Shown here in pieces: positions 1 to 10,588 of a stretch of 64,000 nt of DNA; the stretch's first letter is position 1, and each line of letters begins with the position of its first letter. The stretch lies in NCBI RefSeq assembly GCF_002811985.1, contig NZ_NPDU01000015.1:14578-78577 (forward strand), given 5' to 3'. The DNA is from Leptospira adleri. GTDB lineage: Bacteria > Spirochaetota > Leptospiria > Leptospirales > Leptospiraceae. Below the pieces are notes generated by a model that saw nothing but the letters and a program-made list of their open reading frames with translations, did no database searches and was not told where the DNA came from. Made by a program: the position numbers and the translations under genes.

Positions 1-29
1 ACAACACTTCTCGTTTCCATGCTTTCCTA

Positions 30-833
<804 letters not shown>

Positions 834-1051
834 TCCAGAGCATTTTGTCCGCGAGAAGAAAGGGTTCAAGGATTTTTTCAACGAGAAAAGAGAAGATTCC
901 GTTGCGCCTAACCTAAAAAAGGCAAGGTCCGATCGGTTCTTTTTTTAATACGAATTGCAAGAGTTTTTCCCGAAGAATGGCCGCTCTCGAAACCCGAGAA
1001 GAATCTCGGCAAATACCTCGCCAATCATTCGTTATAGAGTTATATTTTCGA

Positions 1052-1690
1052 ATGGAACGTATGTATCAAAATAGAACGTTAGTGATCCTTTGTTTGCCCC
1101 TATTCTTCCTGTTTCTCGTCTTTACCTTTTGTAAAGAAGATTCCTTCGAAGATAAAAATCAAAAAGAAGCCGCTTCGGATACGATCGGATCGGATTCAGA
1201 GATGGAGAAAACTTGGATGGCGTTCGCAAGTTCGGTGGAACGAAACGACCTCGTTGCGTTTAAAAATCTCTCAACAAAACGGATCCACTGTATGGACTGC
1301 ATTCTCAACGAAAAAGAATCTTCGAGCAAGGATTCCGCCGATTTGAATCCGATCGCCTGGTATAAAAGTTATTATTCCGATCCGGAAGAACTTTCGTATA
1401 TTCCCATCGATCGATTTCTGCAAAACAATCATTCGAATGTCTTCGATAAAGAAACTAAAAAAGCGCTAAAAGATCCGGATCGATTCAGCATTTCTCCTCG
1501 ATATAAAAATCAGGAAACCGACGACGGATCTTGCATCTTTTCGGATCGAAAATCGCAAAACCGGGAAGGTTATGAAGTGCTCGTGACCGTTCACAAACCT
1601 CTTTTCGGTTCCGAGGTCACTCAAAAGGGTTTTTCTTTTATTCAAACGAAAAACGGTTTAAAATTCTGCGGAACGTATTTCATTCCCTGA
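1052..1690 (+). CDS. Hypothetical protein, probable lipoprotein
   Basis: I do not recognise a family. The product is about 212 residues and begins with a hydrophobic signal-like segment (LVILCLPLFFLFLVFTFC) ending in a cysteine, which fits the loose lipobox seen in spirochetes. The mature part is polar and contains a CMDCIL motif and two further cysteines that could form disulfides outside the cytoplasm. The open frame extends upstream to 977, but those residues are not signal-like; ATGs at 1052 and 1061 are better starts, the second having GGA seven bases upstream. Lipid attachment is inferred, not shown. Confidence 0.6.
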   Translation: MERMYQNRTLVILCLPLFFLFLVFTFCKEDSFEDKNQKEAASDTIGSDSEMEKTWMAFASSVERNDLVAFKNLSTKRIHCMDCILNEKESSSKDSADLNPIAWYKSYYSDPEELSYIPIDRFLQNNHSNVFDKETKKALKDPDRFSISPRYKNQETDDGSCIFSDRKSQNREGYEVLVTVHKPLFGSEVTQKGFSFIQTKNGLKFCGTYFIP

Positions 1691-1898
1691 ATTTTGACTT
1701 CTACTGATCCTCGCATTTCTATAACCTCGACCGGAATCGATGTCTTATAGGACGAAAGATAAGAGATCGATTGATACGCGAATCCGCGTTATTCGATGTT
1801 GGGTTGTTAGTTGAATCGATCCAAAAATCGAATCGGGTTTTTTAGAAACTAGCTTTCAGTAAACACATTTGGAATATTATATTTTTCTTTCGGATCAT

Positions 1899-2351
1899 TC
1901 ATTCCGCGTGGGATTGAAAATTTACGACCTTCCATTCTCCGTTTCGGTTGAGACGCAAAGAAATTCGAAACGGAATTCCGCATGGATCGTATTCGATATT
2001 GAATTGATCTACCTCGGTGGGACTTCGATTCCAAAGCCTGCGAAGTCGGTTCCCATAGGATTGTTTGGGATAATAATCGGAGATCGAGAGATCGCAGCGA
2101 CTCAAGTCTCCCTTCCCTATTTCCTTATCCACCTTCTTTTGAAATCCTTCGAAGGAGGTTCCAACGATTGCATTTTCGTTAGTAAAAGAATAAGCCTCTT
2201 CGAGGTTCTTTGTGATCAGCAAATTCAAAAAGCGATTTGCAAGCTCCAATGGGTCTTTCGGTTTGTATTCAACGTTCTTTAAAAAATAAAAAGAAACCAA
2301 AAGAAAGCAGGCAAACAGGAAAACGATCGAGATCCATTGTCTAATTTTCAT
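1899..2351 (-). CDS. Hypothetical membrane-anchored protein
   Basis: A protein of about 150 residues with one N-terminal transmembrane segment (ISIVFLFACFLLVSFYFL) and a soluble domain facing outward. The soluble part (FLNLLITKNLEEAY, then a beta-rich end with GEWKVVNF) resembles NTF2-like or DUF4878-type domains found in secreted bacterial proteins, but the match is by feel only. A TTG at 2366 in frame gives five more residues; the ATG at 2351 is preferred. It stands alone between two longer spacers. Confidence 0.55.
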   Translation of the reverse strand: MKIRQWISIVFLFACFLLVSFYFLKNVEYKPKDPLELANRFLNLLITKNLEEAYSFTNENAIVGTSFEGFQKKVDKEIGKGDLSRCDLSISDYYPKQSYGNRLRRLWNRSPTEVDQFNIEYDPCGIPFRISLRLNRNGEWKVVNFQSHAE

Positions 2352-2527
2352 CCAGAACCCATCCAAATTCTTCGCACGAACGTTTTACGAGAAGCAGCTT
2401 TCCATTTCGAAGTCGTCTTCGTTTTGCCTTCATAAAATCGCAGAATATGAAAATACGATAGACCGCCGTCTTAAAAATGCGCGCTTTCGATCGGCAAACG
2501 CGTATTCTATTCCGGAAGGATCCGGTT

Positions 2528-3796
2528 CTAATCCTTGTCCGCGCTTACTTCGTCTTGGATCACTCTCGCTTCGGCGCTGAAAGCGATGTAAGACCAAACC
2601 CAAGTGATCAAAATCGTAATCTTATTCTTAAATCCCACCTGATAAAATAAGTGAACGAACAACCAGGCAAGCCATCCGAAAAAACCTTTCATCTTTAAAA
2701 AACCGACTTCGGCGACCGCATCCGTCCTTCCGATCGTTGCCATCGATCCCTTATCGATATAGCGAAAGGACTTTCTCTTTTTATTCTTAAGATCGTTTTT
2801 GATCAGAGCCGCCACGTATCTTCCCTGCTGCATCGCGACCGGAGAAACTCCGGGAAGCGGACGCTCCAGTCCCTTCGTATAATTGGCGATATCGCCGATC
2901 ACAAAAACTTCGGGATGGCCTTCTATGTTGCAGAACTCGTCGACCATGACTCTTCCGGAACGATCCAAAGGAGCGCCTAACGTGGCTGCGATCGAGTTCG
3001 CCTGAACTCCGGCCGCCCAGATCACGGTTTCGGAATGAATCGTCTTTCCTTCCAGGTGAACCCCTTTTTGATCGATGTTCTGAACCCTAGTCCCGGTAAG
3101 GACTTCGACTCCCCTCTTCTCCAATCTTTTCTTTGCAAATTCTCCGAGAGAAGGAGAGAACGCCATCAGAAGCCTCGGAGCGGCCTCGATGAGAGTGATC
3201 TTTGAAAGCGCGGGATCAATGGAATGAAATTCGTCCCGAATGATCTGGTGGGAAAGTTCCGCGATGGAGCCCGCGAGTTCAACGCCGGTCGGGCCTCCTC
3301 CGATGATCACGTAGTTCAAAAGCGATTTTGCGATCTCGGGATCCCCCGAAAGTTCGGCCTTTTCAAAGGAGATCAGAAGTTTATGACGGATTTTCAGGGC
3401 GTCCTTTAGATTTTTAAGCCCGATCGTATATTGCGCCCATTGATCGTTTCCGAAATAACTGGATTTCGCGCCCGCCGATAATATTAGATAATCATAATTT
3501 GTTGAAGTGTTTTGATAGTAGACCGTCTTTTTCTCGACGTCGATTTTGGTCGCTTCCCCCAAAACCACGGTCACATTCTTGCTTTCTCCTACGAGAGAAC
3601 GAGTCGGAATCGCGATATCCGCCGGACTCAAAACCGCCGTAGCGACCTGATAGAGAAGCGGTTGAAAGAGGTGATGATTTTTTTTATCGATGACCGTGAT
3701 ATCGAGGTCCGAATTTTGAGAGAGTTTTTTGACGGCTTGAAGACCGCCGAACCCCGCGCCGATGATGACTACTTTCTTCTTTCCGGATTTACTCAT
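2528..3796 (-). CDS. ndh: Type II NADH dehydrogenase (NDH-2)
   Basis: This 422-residue flavoprotein is a single-subunit, non-proton-pumping NADH:quinone oxidoreductase. It carries an N-terminal FAD Rossmann motif (IIGAGFGGLQAV), the HLFQPLLYQVATA block typical of NDH-2, a second dinucleotide motif for NADH (VIIGGGPTGVELAGS) near the middle, and the FAD-contacting GD motif (VFVIGDIANY). The C-terminus contains a hydrophobic amphipathic stretch (GWLAWLFVHLFYQVGF) used by the family to bind the inner membrane. Length and motif order are normal. It feeds electrons to menaquinone, whose synthesis is represented elsewhere in the window by mqnD. The start ATG lies just after the end of the phosphatase gene, so the two may be co-transcribed. 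Confidence 0.93.
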   Translation of the reverse strand: MSKSGKKKVVIIGAGFGGLQAVKKLSQNSDLDITVIDKKNHHLFQPLLYQVATAVLSPADIAIPTRSLVGESKNVTVVLGEATKIDVEKKTVYYQNTSTNYDYLILSAGAKSSYFGNDQWAQYTIGLKNLKDALKIRHKLLISFEKAELSGDPEIAKSLLNYVIIGGGPTGVELAGSIAELSHQIIRDEFHSIDPALSKITLIEAAPRLLMAFSPSLGEFAKKRLEKRGVEVLTGTRVQNIDQKGVHLEGKTIHSETVIWAAGVQANSIAATLGAPLDRSGRVMVDEFCNIEGHPEVFVIGDIANYTKGLERPLPGVSPVAMQQGRYVAALIKNDLKNKKRKSFRYIDKGSMATIGRTDAVAEVGFLKMKGFFGWLAWLFVHLFYQVGFKNKITILITWVWSYIAFSAEARVIQDEVSADKD

Positions 3797-3820
3797 AGAG
3801 AGATTTTTTCCTCCCGGATA

Positions 3821-4347
3821 TTAGGCTTTCAAATCCAGCTTTTTAGAGAGGAGAAATTCCAGAAAGTCTTCTGCGGTTTCCGAGACAATATTTTGCACTT
3901 CGTCAAAGTCCTTTAGAGTTCCGTAAAACGGATCGGGAACTTCCGAATCTTTTTTGGAATCCTTTTGGAAGAATCGGAAGAGTTGCACTTTTTTTCTTTC
4001 TTCCTCGGTCGAAGCCAAGTAGAGCAGATCTTTCTGGTTCGATTTATCCATCGCAAGAATGTGATCGAATTCTTTGAAGTCTTCCCTTCGAAACTGCCGC
4101 GCTCTGTGAGTCAGTTCGATCCCGCGTTTTCGCGCGGCTTGTCTCGTTCTCGGATCCGGAAGTTCTCCGAGATGAAAGCGGGATGTTCCGCAGGAGTCGA
4201 CGAGGAAAGCGGATTCTAAACTCTTCTTTTGAATCAAATCTAAGAATGCGCCTTCCGCGGCGGGGGAACGGCAGATATTTCCGAGACATACAAACAAAAC
4301 CCGAATCGGATTTCCGCTTTGTATGACCGGTTTTTCAAAAGGTAAAT

Positions 4348-4372
<25 letters not shown>
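3821..4372 (-). CDS. Low-molecular-weight protein-tyrosine phosphatase
   Basis: The product of about 183 residues has the phosphate loop VCLGNICRSP (C-x5-R-S) and the general-acid DPFYG segment near the C-terminus, the two signatures of low-molecular-weight phosphotyrosine phosphatases. About 20 residues before the catalytic domain are non-conserved. The frame runs upstream to 4426 inside the preceding SDR gene; the ATG at 4372 gives a sensible N-terminus and overlaps the SDR stop by about 25 bases, which suggests translational coupling. Its partner kinase is not in the window. The family is secure; the target is unknown. Confidence 0.88.
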
Positions 4373-5094
<722 letters not shown>

Positions 5095-5219
5095 AGGAAC
5101 AACTTCCTGTTATCTTATAACTCGCTTCAAACATTAATTTTCGAGAATACTCCGTTTATTTAGTTTACCGCCAAAACCTCGAAGCAATAAATTTGTAAAA
5201 AGAGCCTCTTCGGGGGCGA

Positions 5220-6263
5220 ATGCGAAAAAAAAAGGCGGTGAGGTGCATGGACCTGAACCAGCAAGAAGAAATCATCCGGCTCAAAGGTTTGGTGGAACTC
5301 TACGAAAGAATTTCCAGACTCAGCGAAAGCGAACTTTTAGAAGCGGAAAAAACTCTCCAAGCCCAAGAAAACACCGCGGGGATGGCCAGGCTCGAACTCA
5401 TCAAGATGAACGAACAACTCAAAGCCATTCGCAATATCGGACCCGATCTCAAAACCAAAGTAATCTCTCTTTTGCACGATCAAGAATCCGGCTTGGCCGA
5501 ATTCAAAACCAGAATCGCCGAACTCGCATCGAACAACCCTTTCTTCTATTCCGATTTTTTCAGGATCATCTCTCATTTGGAAATCCAAGAACCGGAAGCA
5601 AGAGAACTCTGGGAAGAAATCTATAACCACGGCGAAAGCATGAGTTCTTCCTTGGGAAGAAACGTAAACTTCATCGTCTCCATGCTCGATTATATCTTTA
5701 GCAAAAATAGAATCATAGAGAATCCCAAAATCGTAGAGTTGTATTCCTTCGAGGAGATCATTTTGAACACGGTCATCGACGAGACGAGCGGGATTTACAA
5801 TCGAAGATACTTCAATATTATTCTAAACAAAGAGATCAACCGGAGTTCGCGTTATCAAAGGGATTTTTGTCTTCTGATCCTGGACGTGGACAATTTTAAG
5901 ATCATCAACGATACTTACGGACACGGATTCGGAGACGACATTCTAAGATTGATCGCGGGTACGTTGCTCTTCTCTTTTCGACAAGAGGACATCTGCTGCA
6001 GAATCGGCGGAGAAGAATTTGCGGTGATTCTTCCGGAAACTCCGAAAGAAAACGCGCTCGTAGCGGCCAACCGATTTCGAAACTACCTCTTGGAAGCCTC
6101 GATGAGTCAGTATGGATTGGCCGTCACCGTCTCCGGAGGAATTTGCAGATTCGGCGAAGACGGAAAAGATACGAACGAACTTTTTAAGAATGCGGACGCC
6201 GCTCTCTACAAGGCAAAAAAATCGGGAAAGGATAGAATCTTAATCCATTCCCGGGAAAACTAA
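5220..6263 (+). CDS. Diguanylate cyclase (GGDEF) with N-terminal helical region
   Basis: The enzyme makes cyclic di-GMP from two GTP. The C-terminal half is a GGDEF domain with an active GGEEF signature at about residues 263-267 and an intact product-inhibition RxxD site (RQED, about 254-257) five residues earlier. The N-terminal 180 residues are charged and helical, with heptad-like stretches between residues 15 and 70, and contain no recognisable PAS or GAF domain; they probably act in dimerisation or sensing. No membrane segment is visible. An alternative ATG at 5247 sits just after GAGGTG and would remove nine basic residues. It converges on a cyclic-nucleotide-binding gene with only one base between the stops. 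Confidence 0.9.
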   Translation: MRKKKAVRCMDLNQQEEIIRLKGLVELYERISRLSESELLEAEKTLQAQENTAGMARLELIKMNEQLKAIRNIGPDLKTKVISLLHDQESGLAEFKTRIAELASNNPFFYSDFFRIISHLEIQEPEARELWEEIYNHGESMSSSLGRNVNFIVSMLDYIFSKNRIIENPKIVELYSFEEIILNTVIDETSGIYNRRYFNIILNKEINRSSRYQRDFCLLILDVDNFKIINDTYGHGFGDDILRLIAGTLLFSFRQEDICCRIGGEEFAVILPETPKENALVAANRFRNYLLEASMSQYGLAVTVSGGICRFGEDGKDTNELFKNADAALYKAKKSGKDRILIHSREN

Positions 6264-6264
6264 A

Positions 6265-6663
6265 TCAGTCCTCGGAATTTCCGAATTCCAATTCTCCGGA
6301 AGCATACTCGTCCAATTTCGAAATCAAAATCGAATTGGTATTCGCAAGACGATCCGCGAGGATCCGAACCATCTTCGCCGAAAAGTCCGGATTGTTTAAT
6401 AAGAATTTTTCGAGTTGCTGTTTGCTTTCGATCACCGCGAGTTCGCTATCCACGATCGCCTTCGCAGTCGCGCTCCTAGGCAAGGATCGAAAGAGAGCCA
6501 TCTCTCCGAAAAAATCCCCTTTTTTCATGATAGCGAGACGTTGTACTACATTCTTACGCGTAAAAAATATTTCAACCGATCCGTTCAGAATCACATACAT
6601 CGCGTTATTCAGTTCGCTTTCGCGAAAGATAATTCCGCCGGCGGGGATCTGCACCTTATTCAT
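6265..6663 (-). CDS. Cyclic nucleotide-binding domain protein
   Basis: A stand-alone CRP-type cyclic-nucleotide-binding fold of 132 residues, without the DNA-binding helix-turn-helix of CRP. It contains the phosphate-binding cassette GEMALFRSLPRSATA, including the arginine that holds the cyclic phosphate in this family. The C-terminal tail is short and acidic. It could bind cAMP, cGMP or no ligand; the sequence cannot tell. It abuts the diguanylate cyclase tail to tail, so the two transcripts may overlap. Confidence 0.82.
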   Translation of the reverse strand: MNKVQIPAGGIIFRESELNNAMYVILNGSVEIFFTRKNVVQRLAIMKKGDFFGEMALFRSLPRSATAKAIVDSELAVIESKQQLEKFLLNNPDFSAKMVRILADRLANTNSILISKLDEYASGELEFGNSED

Positions 6664-6756
6664 TTTTTAAACCGACCTAACAAATTAGATTCTTTACCAA
6701 AAAATCGCATATTGACAGATGAATATAAATTTCACCCGGGAAATGTACACTCTTTT

Positions 6757-7935
6757 ATGAATTCTCATCTTCAGCTTTTTATGGATCTATTCGGCCTGAT
6801 TCTTCTGTTCGCATTCTTCTTTTTTTCCGATCGAGCCTCTCGAATTCTATTTTCTTCGCCTCGTAAAGACGAGACCGGAGGAGGAAGAAGCGAATCGATC
6901 GATTTTATCCGGGGACTTGCGATCACCGGAATCGTTTTTATCCACGTAAATTCTTACTTTCAATACTTCGGACCGAATGAAAGCGCTTCGATCGCGACTC
7001 TCGCTCTTTCCAATCTCGCAAGATTCAGCGTTCCGGCGTTTATACTTTCTTCCGGAATTTTTTTGAAATATACAAACTTTAGAGACTACTGGAAATCGAA
7101 GATCCTTTCACTGATCCTTCCATATTTCTTCGTAAGCCTGCTCGCGGCATACGTCAAACTCGGAACATTCCCGGGATTGGAATCCTTTGTTTACGGTCTG
7201 TTACTCGGGACGTGGTGTGCGCCCTATTATTTCGTCCCTCTTCTTTTTTCATTCTATCTTATCTTTCCCTTGTTCTCTAAGATCCAAACAAAACTGAACA
7301 CGAACAAGACGATCCTTTCGGCCTTTCTTTTGGCTCTGCTCGTCAACCTGGTTTCCAATCACGTATTTTTTCTATTTCCGGAAGGAATCATTCGAACGAT
7401 CGAGCCGATTCTTTTCACCGGATTTGTGTTCTTCTTCACCTTTGGAATGTTAGCCGGAAAGTGGTTTAAACAGCCCGAAAGTTTTTTGAATCTTTCCGGG
7501 GAAAAGTCGAGCCCCCTCCCCTATTCCCTGAAAACTATCCTTTGTATCGGAATTTCGATCTATCTAACGGTATTATTGATCGCGGGATTCCTCTGGAAAT
7601 TCGATTCTTCCAATCATTTGCTTTTCTACCCGCTCGGAATGTTTTTAGTTCTATTTTTCTGGGCGCAAAGAGCGCAGGGAGAGAAGAGACATAAAATCCT
7701 GATCCACGGTTTTGCGTTTATCGGAAAGAATAGTATGGGAATTTTTCTATTACATCCGATTCTGATCCATCTTATGCACGCGATAAATCCTTTTCACTGG
7801 GGAATCGTTTTTTCCTGGGTTTTGATCCCGGTAACGGCCGCAATCAACGTCCTTCTTCCTCTTTTGTCTTGGCTTACGGTCAACAAAGTTTTGGAACTTA
7901 CGATAAAGACCTTCTCCAAAAAAGACAAAAGTTAA
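6757..7935 (+). CDS. Membrane acyltransferase, acyltransferase 3 family
   Basis: The protein of about 392 residues has roughly ten hydrophobic segments and belongs to the OafA/WecH-type acyltransferase 3 family, which transfers acyl groups to sugars of surface polysaccharides or to other exported molecules. The key R-x10-H pattern is visible in DFIRGLAITGIVFIHVNSY near residue 48. A much longer open frame begins at 6415, but that part overlaps the cyclic-nucleotide-binding gene and is a shadow. The ATG at 6757 directly precedes the first membrane segment. The acceptor substrate is unknown. Confidence 0.82.
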   Translation: MNSHLQLFMDLFGLILLFAFFFFSDRASRILFSSPRKDETGGGRSESIDFIRGLAITGIVFIHVNSYFQYFGPNESASIATLALSNLARFSVPAFILSSGIFLKYTNFRDYWKSKILSLILPYFFVSLLAAYVKLGTFPGLESFVYGLLLGTWCAPYYFVPLLFSFYLIFPLFSKIQTKLNTNKTILSAFLLALLVNLVSNHVFFLFPEGIIRTIEPILFTGFVFFFTFGMLAGKWFKQPESFLNLSGEKSSPLPYSLKTILCIGISIYLTVLLIAGFLWKFDSSNHLLFYPLGMFLVLFFWAQRAQGEKRHKILIHGFAFIGKNSMGIFLLHPILIHLMHAINPFHWGIVFSWVLIPVTAAINVLLPLLSWLTVNKVLELTIKTFSKKDKS

Positions 7936-7945
7936 AGCGACATCG

Positions 7946-8548
7946 TCACATTCCGTTGGAGAATTCTTTTTTTACTGTGACCCCGGAAGCTCGAACCGTT
8001 TTTAAGGCTTCTCCGTAGCTTACTAGAATTTTCAGCGCAAAGTCGATCCGATCACGGATATAAGAATCTTCTTGGCTCGTGGAATCGGATCCGTTTAAAA
8101 CCTTTTCTGCGTCTCTCACGATGATGTGTTCGGGTATATAACAGACCTTCGTGTTCTTGTAACTGCTCATCCTAAGTTCGGCGACTGGATAACTTCCGCC
8201 TCGGCCCGACGAGACCGCCGAGATCAACACAGGCTTGTGGCCGATGATTTTGTTACTGCAATAGAGAAGAAAATTTTTGAGTCCGGGGGAAGCCATTCCT
8301 GAGTATTCCGGAGTTACAAACACGAGAGCGTCCGCTTGTTCCAATTCGGATTCGATCGGCTTCCAGATCCGATCCCATTCTTCGCCGCCGTCCCAAAATG
8401 AATCGTCCCAAACCGGAAGTTTATGATTTCCAAGGTCCAACGTCCAAACCAGATGGCCGAAAGTCAGGAGGCGCGCCTTCATCCACTCGGCTACTTTTGC
8501 GGATTGTGAGATTTTTCTATGCGACGCCGATATGATGGCAATTTTCAT
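7946..8548 (-). CDS. NAD(P)H-dependent FMN reductase (flavodoxin-like)
   Basis: A 200-residue protein of the NADPH-dependent FMN reductase family. It has the N-terminal phosphate-binding loop of the flavodoxin fold (IISASHRKISQSAKVA) and the conserved VTPEYSGMASPGLKNFL motif, followed by the SSGRGGSYPV flavin-contact segment. GGAG lies a few bases before the ATG. It converges on the acyltransferase gene with a ten-base gap. It probably reduces FMN or quinones in the cytoplasm; its physiological acceptor is not evident. Confidence 0.87.
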   Translation of the reverse strand: MKIAIISASHRKISQSAKVAEWMKARLLTFGHLVWTLDLGNHKLPVWDDSFWDGGEEWDRIWKPIESELEQADALVFVTPEYSGMASPGLKNFLLYCSNKIIGHKPVLISAVSSGRGGSYPVAELRMSSYKNTKVCYIPEHIIVRDAEKVLNGSDSTSQEDSYIRDRIDFALKILVSYGEALKTVRASGVTVKKEFSNGM

Positions 8549-8769
8549 GTTTTCTCCGGTATAAAAACGTTTCGATAAGAATTTTCCCGGGACAATTCCG
8601 TAGATCGCGGCCCTGTCCCAAAAATTTTAAAACCGAAAAATTACTTAATTATAACCTTAGAACGATTTTAGAGCGCGGCTTCAAGACATTTTTCTAAAAC
8701 GCGGCGAGGAACAAAACACGCCGGGAAGGAACTCCCGAAAAAGACGCAAAAGAAAGCCGGGAAAAACGA

Positions 8770-9477
8770 TTAGTCCTTGAGTCCGTATTTCTTTTTCAGG
8801 GATGAAAGTTCTTTTAAAAATTTTTCTCTCTGTTGAGAAGTCAATTTTCCGAGCTGCAAAATCACCTTTGTCTGCGCGGTTTTCCGGGGTGAAATCATTT
8901 CACCCCCTCGTCCTTCTTTTTGTTTCAGAAGGTCTTCCAGATTTTTTACGGAGGCGTCCTTCCCGGATTTAATAAGGTCCGCAACCGACTTCTGATCCAA
9001 ACGCGCTATCGAACTGAGTTGTTTTACGTATCTTTCCGTAAAACCTAGAACCTTGGAAACTTCCTCCGCGGTTTTACGTTTTTCCTTCCGCAGATATTGG
9101 ATCGCGCGGCCGACTTCCCAAGGATTTAGACTTTTCCGTTTTTCGTTTTCGGCGAGAGCCATTTCAAAACACTTATCTTCCGAGGCGGCGGTTTCGACGG
9201 CGGGGATCGAATTCCATTTTAAAATTTTGGCCGCCTGAAATCTTCTTTCCCCGGCTACGATCTGATATTTTTTGCCCGCTTTCCTTACAACGATCGGCTC
9301 GATCAATCCGAGACGTTTCATGGATTCGACCAAATCCGAAACTTCTTCTTTTCCAAAAACCCTCGGCTGGACCGGATTTGGAACTATATCTGAAAGTTGG
9401 ATTTCGGTCTTCGAAGTCTCTTTTTCACCGAACGCGGTGAGCAGATCCATCCCCGCGAAGTCAGAACGTTTAGCCAT
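8770..9477 (-). CDS. parB: ParB-like partition protein (first par system)
   Basis: A 235-residue ParB/Spo0J-family protein. After a 25-residue leader it has the ParB nuclease-like CTP-binding domain, including the GERRFQAAK box and MALAENEKRKSLNPWE, followed by a helix-turn-helix around TAEEVSKVLGFTERYVKQL and a lysine-rich C-terminal end that probably dimerises. It starts inside the end of parA (8-base overlap), the normal operon arrangement. The reading frame itself contains a strong palindrome (8886-8906) that is a candidate binding site. It is clearly different from the second ParB in this window. Which replicon it serves cannot be decided from sequence alone. Confidence 0.88.
   Translation of the reverse strand: MAKRSDFAGMDLLTAFGEKETSKTEIQLSDIVPNPVQPRVFGKEEVSDLVESMKRLGLIEPIVVRKAGKKYQIVAGERRFQAAKILKWNSIPAVETAASEDKCFEMALAENEKRKSLNPWEVGRAIQYLRKEKRKTAEEVSKVLGFTERYVKQLSSIARLDQKSVADLIKSGKDASVKNLEDLLKQKEGRGGEMISPRKTAQTKVILQLGKLTSQQREKFLKELSSLKKKYGLKD
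8886..8906. promoter_or_regulatory. Palindrome inside parB, candidate parS of first par system
   Basis: The sequence GGGGTGAAA-TCA-TTTCACCCC is a near-perfect dyad with nine-base arms. The same arms recur with a TGG centre at 10536-10558, upstream of parA. Two copies flanking and inside one parAB pair suggest ParB binding sites. The function is inferred. Confidence 0.5.
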
Positions 9478-10453
9478 TTGAAATCCTCTTTATCAATTCG
9501 TCTGCAAGGAAGGAAAACATCTGCATCGCCTTGCCGTCATATTCTCCCAAAAGCTTTTTTTTAGCCTGTGCCTGCGGAATCGATTCTCTTCTGTAGATCA
9601 CCGTATCAAATACTCCGAAATATTTTCGTATCGCATCCGCGAGTCCAGCAAGGGCTCTCGCGTCCTCGTATTGATTGAGAACCGCACCCAAAAGATTGAG
9701 GGAAGGATTTGCCTTCTTTTTTATTTTCAAAATCGTAGAATGAAGATCTTTCAATCCTTGGACGCTGAACGCCCTCGTCTGAATCGGAATTAAAACGTGA
9801 TCCGCCGCGATCAGCGCGTTTTCAAGAATCAAGCCGAGGGACGGAGGGCAATCTATGATGATATACTTATAAGCGGAACGTACCGGTTTGAGAGCGTCTT
9901 TTAAAAGTTCGAAATCGTCCCTTTCGTAAGGGGTCGTAAAGTTGGCGAGATGAATCGAGGAAGGAAGCAAGTGCAAACCGTCGGCGAGCTTTACGATTAA
10001 ATCTCGAACCGCAACGGGTTCTTCTCCCCGATAACCGAGCGCGTGAAAAACGGATTTTTCCACGGACCCGAAAAATAACTGCGTTATATTTGCCTGGGCG
10101 TCCCAGTCGACGAGCAGAACGGGAGCGTTTTTAGAAAGAGCTTCCGCGAGACAAACCGAAACCGTCGTTTTCCCTTCTCCGCCTTTTTGATTGGAAACGG
10201 CGATGATTACGGATTCGTAAACCGATTGATCCGACTTCTGAAAGTATTTTTCGATCACTCCCCGATCATACTTCCCTTTTCCGGAGGAAGGAATCTTCCA
10301 TTCCTTGGCCTTGGACAAAAACTCTTCCTCGGAAGAGATTTCATACTCGTCTAGAATCTGGCGTAGTGTAAGATTTTTGGAACTCATACTTGGAAGCTTG
10401 ATATCAGAATCGCCCGAACAGTCGCCCTTTGTCAAATCAATACTATGTCTCAT
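9470..10453 (-). CDS. parA: ParA-like ATPase with N-terminal DNA-binding extension
   Basis: A 327-residue ParA-family ATPase. The deviant Walker A motif KGGEGKTT lies near residue 90, Walker A' in VLLVDWDAQANIT, and Walker B in YIIIDCPPSLG. About 75 residues precede the ATPase core and look like a small DNA-binding module (LTLRQILDEYEISSEEEFL), as in plasmid type Ia ParA proteins that repress their own operon. An internal ATG at 10387 (MSSKNLTLRQ) is a possible alternative start. The gene is followed by parB with an 8-base overlap. A long palindrome sits about 80 bases upstream of its start. Confidence 0.9.
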   Translation of the reverse strand: MRHSIDLTKGDCSGDSDIKLPSMSSKNLTLRQILDEYEISSEEEFLSKAKEWKIPSSGKGKYDRGVIEKYFQKSDQSVYESVIIAVSNQKGGEGKTTVSVCLAEALSKNAPVLLVDWDAQANITQLFFGSVEKSVFHALGYRGEEPVAVRDLIVKLADGLHLLPSSIHLANFTTPYERDDFELLKDALKPVRSAYKYIIIDCPPSLGLILENALIAADHVLIPIQTRAFSVQGLKDLHSTILKIKKKANPSLNLLGAVLNQYEDARALAGLADAIRKYFGVFDTVIYRRESIPQAQAKKKLLGEYDGKAMQMFSFLADELIKRISNG

Positions 10454-10533
10454 AGATTCACAACGGTTAAAAAACTGAATTGCGTGAGCAGGGTAGGGCG
10501 GTTATTCTGCCTTGATTCCCGGATCGAAAGCAA

Positions 10534-10560
10534 TCGGGGGTGAAATGGTTTCACCCCCGA
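10534..10560. promoter_or_regulatory. 27-bp palindrome upstream of parA, candidate operator or parS
   Basis: Twelve-base arms TCGGGGGTGAAA and TTTCACCCCCGA surround a TGG centre. It lies between the divergent parA and outer-membrane-protein genes and shares its core with the palindrome inside parB. It could be a ParB site, a ParA operator or both. It is followed by no T-run, so it is not a canonical terminator. Confidence 0.5.
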
Positions 10561-10588
10561 GCCTCGCCGGCCTCGATAAAACAGAATT

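Noticed and set aside
6415..6756. Upstream extension of the acyltransferase frame
   Set aside because: It overlaps the cyclic-nucleotide-binding gene on the other strand and the translated part lacks any family resemblance.
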